Below, in pieces: positions 37,871 through 48,587 of a stretch of 64,000 nt of DNA. The notes under the pieces were generated by a model. That model searched no databases and was not told the DNA's origin. It saw only the letters and a list, made by a program, of their open reading frames with translations. Position 1 is the first letter of the stretch. The number at the start of each line of letters is the position of its first letter. Source of the stretch: Whalleya microplaca (Eukaryota; Ascomycota; Sordariomycetes; Xylariales; Xylariaceae); contig MU385735.1 in the NCBI GenBank assembly GCA_022497155.1, positions 372,001-436,000 on the forward strand. The letters are read 5' to 3'. The translations under genes were made by a program, and so were the position numbers.

Positions 37871-39496
37871 CTAGGACAGCTCAACAAGCACGGCCTCACT
37901 ACTCGGGACCGTGACCCGCGCAACGCCGTCCTTAACCGTGATTTCCTTGGTATCATCCCTGACGCCCTTGACCTCCTTACCCAAGCTCTTGTAAGTCCAC
38001 TGGCTCCCGCCATACGTAATCGAGTCCGCCTCCGCGCCCGCGCCCTCGGGGCTGCTCAGGCGCACGACCCTGACCTTCTTGACATCCTTGCCGACCTTCA
38101 GGTCGACGGCCACGCCGGGCCGCTCCTTCCCGCCCGCCGTCGCCTTGTTCCAGTAGTTCAGGTTCGCGACGGCGAGCCGCTTGGCCGCGCCGTCGGACCC
38201 CTCGTACGCGGCGTACGCGGCCACGTTGTCCTTCCTGCCCGTCTTCAGCTGCGCCACGCGCGTCTTCCCGCTCGTGCCGATGAAGTCTGCCACGAACGGC
38301 TGCGAGTAGAAGTTCGCGAACACCTGCGGCTGGTGCCCGGCGCTGGCGACCGGCAGCCAGAGGTTGTACCCGGCGTGCATGATCTGCTGGTAGTTGATGC
38401 GCGCGACGCCGACGGTCATGGCGTAGAGGTAGAAGTCGAGCTGCCACAGCGCGGAGCCGAGGCGGGCCTGGTACGCGTAGGCGTTGGTGCGGTCGAGCGA
38501 GTTGCCGACCTCGCTGAGCACGAACTTGATGTCGGGCTTGTTCTGGCGCAGCCAGGAGATGCGCTTGGCGAACTGGTCCAGGTGGTGGTGCGTGGCGCCG
38601 ACGTCCATGAGGCCCGACGCGAGGTCCGCCGCCCCGCCCGCGTTGCCCTGGTAGTAGTGGTGCGCGACCTCGTGGATCGCGTTCGACTTGTCGATGCCTA
38701 GGCTGAAGCACTCGCCGACGTCGAGCACGGTGGCCTCTTCCCCCTCGGCCTTGCCGAAGTGCGTCGAGACGTCGAAGGCGGAGAACTTGCGTCCCTTACC
38801 CAGGTTCGGCAGCTTGTCGAGGATCTTCTCCACGTATTTGGAGTAGTTGCCGGCGTACGTCTCGGCGTTGAGGGTGCCCTGGTACTCGGGCGGTTGCAGT
38901 TTGACGCCGTCCTTTCCTTTGAAGTTGTTGGCGTAGAGATCGGGTTCGTTTCCAGGCTGGATGGTATATATATTGGCTAAGCCGATACCCTTGACCGCGG
39001 ACTCGGTCCAAGCAATGGTCTCGCTCACATTCGTTGTCGCCAAGGGCACCTGGACCATGTACTTGGCATCGGGAAAGTTGTGGGCTAGTTCCCAGTAAGA
39101 CGGCCCAATAGTCTCGAACCCGATGTTCTGATACTTGTCCTGCTCATCAACGGGCAAGGCCGGTTTCTTCTGGCCTGGCTGATATTTGGCGTAATCGGTC
39201 GATGTCCCACCGAGCCTGATAATGGGAAATCCTTTGGTGCGGGAGACAATAGCCTCTATGAGGTTTTTGGAGAAGGCATTGGGCTTGCCATCGTCACCCT
39301 GAGCATACCGCACAAAAGATGCCTGTTCGAAGGCAAAGCCGCAGAAGGCAGAATTGATCGTATCCGATTTGTCTATAGCATTTCCTGCCGGGATGTTGAG
39401 CGAAAGTGAAGACGCATCTCTAGGGAGAGTTGCCGTTAGTCCAAGTCCCGCTAGCCCCAGCAATATTGGAGTCTGCTTTGAAGACTGATATAACAT
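37871..39496 (-). CDS. GH79-family glycoside hydrolase (beta-glucuronidase-like, secreted)
   Basis: Single exon, 541 aa. The N-terminus MLYQSSKQTPILLGLAGLGLTATLP is a likely signal peptide. The TIM-barrel domain carries the acid/base E184 in QPGNEPDLY and the nucleophile E329 in LSEVGNSL, the GH79 arrangement. RLGGTSTDYAKY and HHYYQGN are further family blocks. The last roughly 130 residues are the beta-sandwich C-terminal domain of these enzymes. GH79 members remove glucuronic or 4-O-methylglucuronic acid, for example from arabinogalactan side chains; substrate here is not determined. GC content steps up sharply in the 3' two thirds (about 37890-38930), whereas the N-terminal coding part is moderate. 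The length is normal for fungal members. Confidence 0.92.
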   Translation of the reverse strand: MLYQSSKQTPILLGLAGLGLTATLPRDASSLSLNIPAGNAIDKSDTINSAFCGFAFEQASFVRYAQGDDGKPNAFSKNLIEAIVSRTKGFPIIRLGGTSTDYAKYQPGQKKPALPVDEQDKYQNIGFETIGPSYWELAHNFPDAKYMVQVPLATTNVSETIAWTESAVKGIGLANIYTIQPGNEPDLYANNFKGKDGVKLQPPEYQGTLNAETYAGNYSKYVEKILDKLPNLGKGRKFSAFDVSTHFGKAEGEEATVLDVGECFSLGIDKSNAIHEVAHHYYQGNAGGAADLASGLMDVGATHHHLDQFAKRISWLRQNKPDIKFVLSEVGNSLDRTNAYAYQARLGSALWQLDFYLYAMTVGVARINYQQIMHAGYNLWLPVASAGHQPQVFANFYSQPFVADFIGTSGKTRVAQLKTGRKDNVAAYAAYEGSDGAAKRLAVANLNYWNKATAGGKERPGVAVDLKVGKDVKKVRVVRLSSPEGAGAEADSITYGGSQWTYKSLGKEVKGVRDDTKEITVKDGVARVTVPSSEAVLVELS

Positions 39497-39945
39497 CTTG
39501 AATATTTATAGCCTTGCTCTATAAGAGAAGGCTGGATGAAGACGCGAGGTACCGGAATTCGGCTCTTACAAGAAGGGATGGGAAACTCGAGGATGGAGAG
39601 ACAAACCTATGAATGACAGATTCGAGATACTTATAGGGGATCACCATAAGCCAAGCTGCAAAGACCTGGCTCGGGATAAGATGAAGTCCCAGCATATTAA
39701 CTTAGAAAGCGGCATTAGCCATGTACCAGAAAAGAACAAATCCTACTGCCTATGGTTGGGGAAGTCTAACAGGGGCCCACAAGCTACATCCAATTTTCGC
39801 TGCAAGGCACCCAAGATTGAAAGGTCGAAAGCTGCTAAAATTATCTAAGATACGCGAGAATAGCTGTCTGATTCCGCTGAAACTTTTCTCAATAACAGCA
39901 GAAGTTCATGTTAGTCTAGCCAGTGCCGAGAGGTAAGTGGTGATC
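39497..39945. other. Intergenic region upstream of GH79
   Basis: This is the promoter side of the GH79 gene. I see short frames only and no clear regulatory motif. Confidence 0.5.
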
Positions 39946-40200
39946 CTACATGCCCCGCATCGTGGCATTAGCGAAGTAATTCTCGAAATACGATTCGCTC
40001 AGTAAGCTCATATCACGGTGGTATATGGACGGGATGGAGAGGGGATGCCGCACTTCGGACGAGGAGCCGGCTGCCATGAGCGATGTTGTGCTGAGATACC
40101 CGAATGATGGTATCGGTTCGGTTCTCGGGCGGGATGCTTTTAGACTGGACAATTGGGATGGCACTGCGCCATGGTGGATTCTGTAAGCGGCTCTAGGCAA
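39946..40200 (-). CDS. Possible small gene or exon, 84 aa, unknown
   Basis: This ATG-to-stop frame (MPRAAYRIHHGAVPSQ) has an ordinary amino-acid mix, with a last part (MSLLSESYFENYFANATMRGM) that reads like the end of a folded or regulatory protein. Base composition is more coding-like than the surrounding DNA. There is no signal peptide and no recognised domain, and I found no supporting upstream exon. It could be a fragment of an eroded gene or chance. Confidence 0.22.
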   Translation of the reverse strand: MPRAAYRIHHGAVPSQLSSLKASRPRTEPIPSFGYLSTTSLMAAGSSSEVRHPLSIPSIYHRDMSLLSESYFENYFANATMRGM

Positions 40201-42082
40201 AGCTGGCTATGCTGTGATCTTCGGTAGGGCTTAGAGCCTGAGAGCTCGCAGCGCACATATTTGCCCAGGATAGGCTCCCCATTTCTAACCCTGCTCATAG
40301 CCGACTAAAAAGAGGTAGGGCAGGTCTTCAGGTGCAATATGCAGAAGCTTGACTCAGTTGAAAACTAGCGAACCCGAAGGATTTCTATTGCTAAAATCAA
40401 AGCGCGATGGCTTCTACCGAAATGAACTTCTAAATCGGCAACGATCGGCCTCGAATAAATGGATCCGCCATGTTCCGTGCCGGAGCGGTCTGAATAACTT
40501 CAGTCCCGGGACCCTAGCCCGGATCGAGGGTGTGGTTAATTGTCATATGATCGCATGAGGCTTCATCCTGGCGGGCTTCCACAATGCCGACTACATGATA
40601 TGGAAATATGACTTGAGACTAATAAATCTATCCCTAGGTAGACATCCAAGTTGAGATTGATGAGAGTCAGGCTTGAACCGCATCGAGGATATGCAGTGAA
40701 AGGTAGATAATCAGATGATACTCATCGACTGCGGGTATGACATGAGTCCCTTTTGCCAATGATACTACTGTGGTTATGTGAAAATGCTCTTCTCGCCTGA
40801 TCAACATGACAGCCAGGAAGTGGGCTGAGTGGGTTCTGTTTATTATCGGCTTTGCAAGACAGCATTGAAAAGTGCTTGCATAGCATAGCTAATTAAGCTC
40901 TTCGTTTATATAAAACACTTCAACTTTACCTAAAGTCATTGATAACTTCTAGACTGTGAGATACCAAGACGCTCTTGAAGAGCAATAGTTATAATATCGG
41001 TAAAGGCAACACAGCTCAGATGCTCCAAGACTAGCTAGCTTGTTTCCACCAGTAAGGACTTTGTTTTCCCTATGGTGTTAACATAACGGTTCAAGTTGTC
41101 TTTACAGCACAGTTAGAGTCGATCCCTAATCGTTCTACTGGCTGACTGGTGCTCACTTTGGTAAGTCATCCGCTATATAGGTATGCTTTGTTACCTGCAG
41201 CAGATTTCTTCGGTACACAAATCGCTAGTAAGTCTTATGTCTTTATTGAAACTGTTTGTGCAGCGCCTCATAGGCTGGAGAGGGCTTGCATAAGCACTTC
41301 CACCGTTATAGAGTTCATTAATTTCTTACAGAAAGAGAAGAGAACTTCAGTACATAAAGGCATCAGACGCTACAACCTTGGAGACTTCAACCACTCACAA
41401 CGCTATAAACTCACTGTAACTTGCACGCATAAGCCTCTAAGCACGGAACTCGTTAGGTGCCATAGGCTAGGTACTAGATCCCCTCTTTTTCTCCGCGTTG
41501 CCAAGGCTGATAGGCTGTAGCTAACGTTATCTTGGAGTGGGTGTAGCTTAATAAGGTCAACATCGGCTGCATGGGCTGTATGGGCTCCCTCCAGCTCTTT
41601 ACCAAACTGGATATAGTCCGTACAATATAATCTGCAATATCATAGGGCTGAATCTGCAGGACTCTGGGCAGCAACAGTCTGCCGGTGAGCTCTCGCATAC
41701 AGAATACGTATTATTCTATCGGCTGCGGCCATCTGCCAGACGCAGGCCAATGGGACGCAGGCAACCCTCCCGAAGCCGTGTACAAACGCTCACACAGAGC
41801 CCGACTTGAATTTCCACTACCATCCACAACTACAACCATCACCATCCGTCCATCCCATCCATCCTATCCACCCAAATCATTCATCATTTCTCCCCATCTC
41901 CATGACAATCTCTCCATCATCGTCATACTCATAATCCGACCACGCAGCATCCATCTTAGTTTCCGGTACGGATTATTCTTTTGCCAAACACTGCCACCGC
42001 CATCTGATTTCCAGCTAGCCTTCGACTGTGTAGCCTTCAACTGTGCACACACGGCCTTCGGCAGCTACCCCCTTCACACAAC
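40201..42082. other. Intergenic region without recognisable gene
   Basis: The 123-codon frame at 41149-41520 begins with a non-ATG codon and has no family features, so I do not call it. A pyrimidine-rich leader (CATCC/CACC repeats, about 41812-42000) precedes the gene that begins at 42083 and probably belongs to its 5' region. Confidence 0.5.
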
Positions 42083-43475
42083 ATGGCTCCCGCTGCCAAC
42101 ATCTCAGAAGATTGGGAGGAAGTCGATGACAACTATTCTGTTGTCTCGCTCCCGGCTTCTGAAGATGGCGAACATGGCCTAGATAGCCCTGCACAATCCC
42201 ATGCCTCCGACAGTCCTGTCCGACTGCCCCTTCGACCCAAGCCCGTCGAGCCAATCGGACCCAAGTTCATCCATGACGGATATGATAACGATGTTGAGAC
42301 ATTTGGACGGGACCTGAAAGATGTCCAAGAACCGGCACGTTCACAGGGTACTCTGAATGAGATCCTGGACGTCGATCTCGACCCCGGCTTTCTCCACCAG
42401 ATCATCACATCTCTAATTAAGCTGGTGGTAGAGATCATCGGTGTCGTCAATTTCCGAGGCAACTTCGACGTCTTCGAGGGCGCCGCTAAGATTCGAGCCC
42501 AGCTTGAGGTCTTGAAGACACATCTCAAGAACCTCGCGCCGATCATGGAAGGCTACTCGAAGCACTGGAAACCCGAGGGGTCCGGTGATCGCCTCCCGAT
42601 TGACCCAGGCATCTACGAGTGGATGGCCTCTTTCCGGGTGGAGCTTCTCGGCTTGCAGGCTATCCTGCAAAACCAGTTGGGCAAGCAGGCGTCGACCTCG
42701 AACCAGAAGTGGGATTCCTTGGACACCAAGTACTACCAGACCGCCTTGATGGAGTTTTCGTCGCAGATGGAGTCATTCTTACCTATATTGCAAGCGTGAG
42801 TGCAGAGGAAATATGATGCCATCACCAATTCATCTGAGCTAACAAGTTTGTGCTAGTGACTACGACGAGTTCCATACGTCCAAATTGAAGTTTCTGTCCC
42901 TCGACGACACACCCGCTCCTCCGAGCCAAGAGCGTGGGAAGAGACTTCAGAAGTCATGCAGTATGCATATGCCCCCTGGAAGCGACGTGTTTCATCTTCG
43001 TAGAGAGCTCTATGCCCTGAAGGACCAGCTCTCTGCCTGCATCTCCGAGTTCACAAAGCAACAGAAAAGCAGTCTCCTCACCAGCAGCGACTGGGTTCCC
43101 CTGGTGCACTCGTATCGGAACATCCTCACGTCACTGGGTTTGATGCTATCCAACCATCCCTCTGACTGGATTGACTACAGTACGGCGGGCGGCCTCACCT
43201 ACGCCGAGTTCTGCAGGCTCAACCCGGATACCATTCGCTCTCTTAACCTACAGCTTAAGGAGACCGCCGATCGACTCTACGTGGAGCGAAACCGGGTGCA
43301 GTCGATCCGATACATGAGCCATCCAGACGATTTCCTCAGCCATGAACCATCGGCTAACGAAACCGATATGAACACGCTGCGGGCCACCGAGGAAGTCCTC
43401 GTGTCCATCTTGCGAATACGTCCAGCTGCGAAGGCGGATGGTGGTCCTGTGGAGGGAGAGGAGGTACAGAGTTGA
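42083..43475 (+). CDS. Hypothetical protein, alpha-helical, function unknown
   Basis: Exons 42083-42795 and 42857-43475 are joined with a GTGAGT donor and GCTAG acceptor, giving 443 aa. The first 60 residues are acidic and Ser-rich (EDWEEVDDNYSVVSLPASED). The rest is mostly helical with Leu/Ile heptad-like spacing, for example in HQIITSLIKLVVEIIGVVNF and in ELYALKDQLSACISEF. There is no signal peptide or clear membrane helix. It contains few Cys and no recognised catalytic motif, so I give no function; a helical scaffold or adaptor is a guess from composition. The gene is well formed, with good start context (ACAACATGGC), and stands alone. Confidence 0.82.
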
Positions 43476-45079
43476 TGGGTTTGCATGTTTGCTCTTAATG
43501 CGGTGATGCGGAACTCGGGCGTTAAGGCTGGGTGGACCAGGGAAGAATGATTGACGATGGCATGATATATGGACACGGGAACTAAAAAGGACAGATCTCG
43601 GTACATTCCTATGGTGAGGAGGGGGAGTGGGAGGGAGTGTAAAATCGCATCTCAAGGCATCGGCCATTCATCTTTCCCTGCTGATAGGAAATTAATGAAT
43701 TGTGGCTTTTAGTTCCGCGTCGTTTTAGACATGTCTTGAGGACCCGATCTATTGCAATCTTCACCTCCCCGCTCGAGAACAGGATATGGATGGGGATGAT
43801 GCATTACCCATTTAGGCTTTGCAAAGGCCCTATATAAAGTCTCAGGTAGCTTATGTAGAAAATAAGGATGCAATCCCCAGGAGAACGATTGTTCATAAGG
43901 CCTTGATGCGTACATATTCTACTATATACTAGATTATGTGTGCCAATTGTAGATTCCGCACGTCTTTGTTCTCGCCTAGCTAATAATCACTCATGAAAGG
44001 TACTGAAACCAATATCTGGGGGTCGCCGCCGTTGAGATCAATGCTCCAGAATATGAGCAAACCCCTCTAGCCTCCTAGTAGTAAGCTTCTTCTAGGACCA
44101 CCATGAGCAAGCGACATCAAATATTCACCTTCCGCCTCCACGAGTAGTAGCTGACGCAGACACTGACTTCAGCTAGACTTTAAACGCTTATGGACATCTA
44201 AATGCTCGCCGACTACTTACAGCTAGGTACCATACCTAGGCCTATGTGCGTTCTTAGTCTACTGCGTTTTTGGTTGGTGGGTTTGGAGGCCTCGGCTGAT
44301 TCTAAGAAGGCTTATTTCTATATGATTTAGGCACGTACCTAGTTTATGAGGAATTGGAGTGTCTGTGAGGCTGTGGAGTAGGTGGCGTTGAATTGGACGA
44401 GTACTCTGTATAAAAGGTGGCTACATCCTAGAGTTGTGGCAGTATCCATTCATGCTATAACTTTACTGTCCAGCCTCGAGGGTGCGACTGCTTGGAGTTG
44501 TGATGATGGATACGAAGTAGAATATGGAATATGAAGTAACGTAGGTTTTAAGGCGTTCTCTATATATACAGTTAATCGTATTGATATAATGTGTCTCAAA
44601 TTATTGAATGGCACCGTGGGATTCGTGCGAGTATCTACCCACACAATTGGAGTAAGGCGGTCTACCGGAATGCGGCTGTCATCGTGCGTACAACACGAGA
44701 TTACGCACGTACACGAATGATGCATCCTACCTTACCAATGGAGCGCATTTCGGGTGCATCTATGGAAGGATCCGTACCCCATAGCAACGGCGCTCCTTCT
44801 GTGCATACTAATAGTTCCCATTTAGCCGGGGTATTGCTTTCTCATTCCAATGCTTCGAAGACATCAACACTTTTCCTTCCTTTGACCTCGTGAGCACGGA
44901 GACGCGTACCGCGATGTGCGACAACCACGACGTCATTGGCACGACTTGATATTCGGAATTTGGACCTACGCTTTCCCGTCGCTACTATAAATTGATATAT
45001 TCTGGACCTCGAATATTGATCCGGCCTAATTTGCTCTTACAAAGGTGGACTACCCTCATTCGCTTTGCTTTATTTAACG
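43476..45079. other. Intergenic region without recognisable gene
   Basis: This region holds the 3' side of the preceding gene and the promoter of the small secreted protein gene. CTAGGTAC/TACCTAGG half-palindromes occur near 44223-44240. No credible gene or RNA is seen. Confidence 0.55.
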
Positions 45080-45713
45080 ATGACGTGTTCTATCACCAGG
45101 CTGGCCGTCCTCTTTCTAGCGAATGGCATAGCCTTTGCTGCTGCTGCTGATTATGTCTGGACTTTCACTTGGACCGGGTCTCAATCCTGTCCCCAATGGC
45201 CTTGCACCTATTGTAAGTTGCCACTCACCCTATAGCCTCCAGCGGGCCATCATCGTTGACACGCCTGTTCAGCCTACAATGTATCAGGCCCCGTGTATAC
45301 CTCAGCAACCGGGCCCATCCCCTCCTTCAACGCCAGCTGCGCCGGCACAGTTGACCAGCCCGTGCAAGAATGCGAGCTCTCATCTTGGCTGTCTTCTGAG
45401 GGCGGATCAAAACCCACGATCTCCGGCAACTTCAGCACCTTTGAGACAAGCGGCGTGGGGGCTGGAGTGGTTGCCATCACCGCGACGTGGTTCTCCGAGA
45501 AGTAGTAAGTATCACTTTAGGGTATTCGGTTGGGATAATCCAAGTGTGCTGATCCTGAACAGTAGTCGAAACCTGAGTCTTACTGGATCGAGCCCGCTGC
45601 AGGTCAATGATGAGAATCATGGCACTTGGGATATAGAACCCACTGGCTGTCCGCTGACGACTTGTCTGCCAACGAATGCGACGATGCGTCGGCGTCGAGG
45701 ACGCCTTTTGTAG
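45080..45713 (+). CDS. Small secreted cysteine-containing protein
   Basis: Exons 45080-45212, 45273-45504 and 45563-45713 give 171 aa. Donors are GTAAGT at both introns. The signal peptide is MTCSITRLAVLFLANGIAFA, followed by AAADYVWTFTWTG. The mature part has six Cys: two in CPQWPC and one each in ASC, QEC, TGC and TTC, enough for three disulfides. There are possible N-glycosylation sites (NVS, NAS, NFS, NLS). The C-terminus is strikingly basic, RRRRGR. No known domain is recognised. The size, secretion and Cys count resemble fungal effector candidates, but a carbohydrate-binding or structural wall role is equally possible. If intron 2 were retained, the protein would stop at 45503 instead, so expression data would settle the end. 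Confidence 0.72.
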
Positions 45714-46784
45714 AAGTTCTGAGCTTAGAGCTAGGATGTGTTTGTTAGAGGAACTAATACCTTATGTGGGATTCGGAGTTGATATCCTGGAGAGACCCCA
45801 GTGGTGTAGATATTACTGTATTGGGAACTATCAGTGGTCTCCCAGCCAATCTCTTGTTATTGAAGACATTGGCGGTATATGATAGCCGATAAAAAATCTG
45901 CCCATCATGTGCCTCCTTTCCACTGACACTGAACCATCAATGCATCTTATCCAACTAGGGAAAGTTCATTCTGGCCACGATAAGCCTCGGACACAGCATT
46001 GGATTAAGTACGTAGCCCGGTAAGGAAAGGCATAGCCTAGCTCTCTACTCAAATCGGTCAGTTGCTTGAGAGAAAGCAACAAGCGTGAGAGGGCTAGGTC
46101 CTATCATTAGAGGCATCAAGGCAGCGATTTTGATGTACTCTCGTTGACATCACCGCGACATGACAAGTCCGCGGCGAACTTGAAAGGAGTTAATAAGTCT
46201 AGGACTCTAGGCAGATATTTGAGATCTCCAATCCGTACCTAGGTACGATTCTGGGGCGCCCCCACGCCCACAGTGGGGTTTATGAACCTCAATTAAACCA
46301 ACATGACCTGATGCATCAATTTTGCATTAGCCACACGTGGCTTCGAGCCTAGGACCGTGGCTTGGTCCTTGTCCTCAACTCTTCTCCAACTTCATCCCAC
46401 TTCATACCATTATTTCCTACGCCCTGTTGCCTAGAACGCCTTCTCCCAGGCATTCATGAAGAATACCCACCGATGATGAAAAACAAGATTCAGAAGATAC
46501 CCAAAGGAGAGAGCTCCAAGAAGCTATGAAAAAAATTCCACCGCTGATTATGGCACAATATTAAGAGCGATGCCTATTACCATTGACGCGGCCAGCATCT
46601 CACATCCCAGTCGCCAATGCTTAAACCATCTTAAGCTGACATCAACCACGTGCGGTTTACTTGTGTTTAACGAGATTTCGAACTCATGTGCGCGATGTGC
46701 GTCTTGGCTTCTTTCACTAGAATCGGTCAGCTTATGAATTTGAGCAGCGCGTACGCGACAATAGCCAGCTGCGAGGCCAATGGT
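45714..46784. other. Intergenic region without recognisable gene
   Basis: One perfect TACCTAGGTA palindrome lies at 46236-46245. Only short frames are present. Nothing else is recognised. Confidence 0.6.
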
Positions 46785-47765
46785 CTAAGAAGACTGACAT
46801 TGTCTGTCCATCTTGTCTTGAGAGCTGCCTGGATGCCCATCCTCGGTATGTCTCATATCGGGGTGGCAACAAGCGCAGAATTGGTAGCCCGACATGTCGT
46901 GCTTATCTGAAGCTAGGACATTAAAATCGGGAGATGGGAGCCTTGGGATCTTCGGTGCCTTCGGCGGCACTGGCACGTGATATGCGCCCTTGAGGCTCCT
47001 ATGCTGCTTGCCTTCACCCATGTCGCTGGCATAAGGCAGACTCGCAATTGGTCGCTTGCCAGTATGGGCGCGCGGGGTCCTTGACGCTGCGGCGTCGTAA
47101 TGCGAGTCTGCATTGGGGTAAATTTTCCGGTTCTTACCTACGGCTACCCGCTCCCTAATGGAGATTTCATCATGAGCTATTTCGTCTTGGAAATGCACAT
47201 GCTTTCTCTGACTTCCTTGTGGTTTTCTGGGAGCCAAGGAATCGTCAGGCGACCACTCCGCTTGAAGTGACTGATGCCCCCGATGTCGAAGTTGGTCATT
47301 ATCCTTTGATTGGCCAAAGGATGCTCTAGAATTTGATCTCTCTGTTGTCTTCAATGGGACTTGCCGATAACTTCCATGAGGGAGGTGTCGGCTCGGCCTT
47401 CGTGAAGACGTGCCATATCCACCCGTGGACGGGTAGCCAAAGGGTTGATCATATTGAGATTCATGGTAAGGAAAGTTTGGGAGCAGCGAGACCCGCTCAT
47501 CTATATCTTGTTAGATTGTGAAGAAGCCGAGGCCTTGTTTGGCCATTGTCAAGTCCTACATGAAGTCCTGGGAACCGAATGATCACGTGGTGCATTGATC
47601 ACGTACCCCTTGGGGACGATGTCGTCTTTCCACATTGTTTCTGGCTCGTTGTGGTGATCTTGGAGGCTGGTAAGTCTTGCAACGAACTGGTGGTGCTCTG
47701 TGGCGGCTATACTTACACCATTCATTGGCTATAATGGCCTGAGGATGTATGAAAGGGTATTCCAT
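46785..47765 (-). CDS. Hypothetical protein, three exons, unknown
   Basis: Exons 47717-47765, 47607-47666 and 46785-47500 on the minus strand give 274 aa; all junctions are canonical (GTAAGT..CAG, GTACGT..TAG). The protein starts MEYPFIHPQAIIANEW and becomes polar, rich in Ser, Arg, His and Pro, without membrane segments or signal peptide. A basic middle (GSQRKHVHFQDE) resembles an RVxF-like phosphatase-1 docking site (KHVHF), which is only a suggestion. Near the end FCACCHPDMRH has clustered Cys and His that could bind a metal. No known family is recognised. Low complexity suggests a disordered regulatory protein. Confidence 0.6.
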
Positions 47766-47957
47766 AACTTGTTCTTGATGGGATATGATGAGTTTAGGGG
47801 CAGTGAGCCCTTTGTGGATGATTGGGGATGATATGGCTGATTTGGTAGATGAAGGAGGGAAAGAAGTGAAGAGGAGGGTAGGAGAGGAGAGAGGATTTTT
47901 ATGTGTAGGTGTCGAGGCAGGGTGCGCCTTTCCCCGGTCCTGTCAGTTCGTTACTGA

Positions 47958-48050
47958 CCAATGAGAATAGAGGAACTAACCTGAGTGCCTCCCTATAGCC
48001 AATCAGAATAGAGGAATCAACCTGAGTACCTCCCCACAGCCAATCAGAAC
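47958..48050. promoter_or_regulatory. Tandem 41-bp repeats each carrying a CCAAT box
   Basis: Unit 1 is 47958-47998, unit 2 is 47999-48039 and a partial third unit begins at 48040 (CCAATCAGAAC). Units 1 and 2 differ at only a few positions and each begins with CCAAT, the binding core of the HAP/NF-Y complex. They lie 193-285 bp upstream of the start codon of the minus-strand gene at 47765. Regulation by this array is inferred from sequence only. Confidence 0.65.
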
Positions 48051-48347
48051 AATTTGTTGATCAGAGTTGCTGTACTCGGGGTGCAGCACTCCCTCTTACT
48101 ACCACTCTACTGCCAGCACAAACTAGGATCGACACCTCATACTCTGTCACACATTCACCGCAGCTATCATCCCATACCTCGGGGTCAACGGACTGCAAGT
48201 ATATGCACCCCTCTGGTCTTACCCTTAAGGTCCTGTGGATGTCACGTGCTTTATATTCAGCCGCAATTCATGGGAGGTTCGGCTCGTGACGAAGTCTTCT
48301 TCACCACATGGCAGAGTTGGCAAAGTTGTCAAGGTCGCACATGATGT

Positions 48348-48587
48348 TCATCTTCGTACCCAATTCGTGTATTCATCTGCTTCATGCCCAGGGGATTTTC
48401 CGAATTGGCCATAGTTGATCGTCCACCGGTAACTTCGAGCAGTTGTCCCTCCACCATCTTGTTGTATCACATTCATAGCTGCTTCTCTTGTTCTTTTCAT
48501 ACCATCCACCAGTAGCTGCGGGTGTTTCCTTTCACACTCACAGTCCGACACTGGAGGCTCTCCTGACTTGAGAAAGTATTTAGTCAT
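48348..48587 (-). pseudogene. Possible gene fragment, 79 codons
   Basis: The frame reads MTKYFLKSGEPPVSDCECER, then KHPQLLVDGMKRTREAAMN and a Gly-rich stretch (QQDGGGTTARSYRWTINYGQ) to a stop. It has an ordinary protein composition unlike its surroundings. A second protein-like frame overlaps its start on the same strand (up to 48784, with CCVCMRCHNC), shifted by one frame. This suggests either a missed intron or a broken gene. I see no family. Low confidence. Confidence 0.25.

Noticed and set aside
38333..38701. Plus-strand frame opposite the GH79 gene
   Set aside because: It is antisense to a clear glycosidase with intact catalytic residues, and has low-complexity Val/Glu/Ala composition.
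37977..38711. Second long frame on the minus strand within the GH79 gene
   Set aside because: It overlaps the GH79 gene in another frame, is a product of high GC content and has no family features.
41149..41520. 123-codon plus-strand frame
   Set aside because: It starts with a non-ATG codon, has no recognised motif and lies in AT-rich intergenic DNA.
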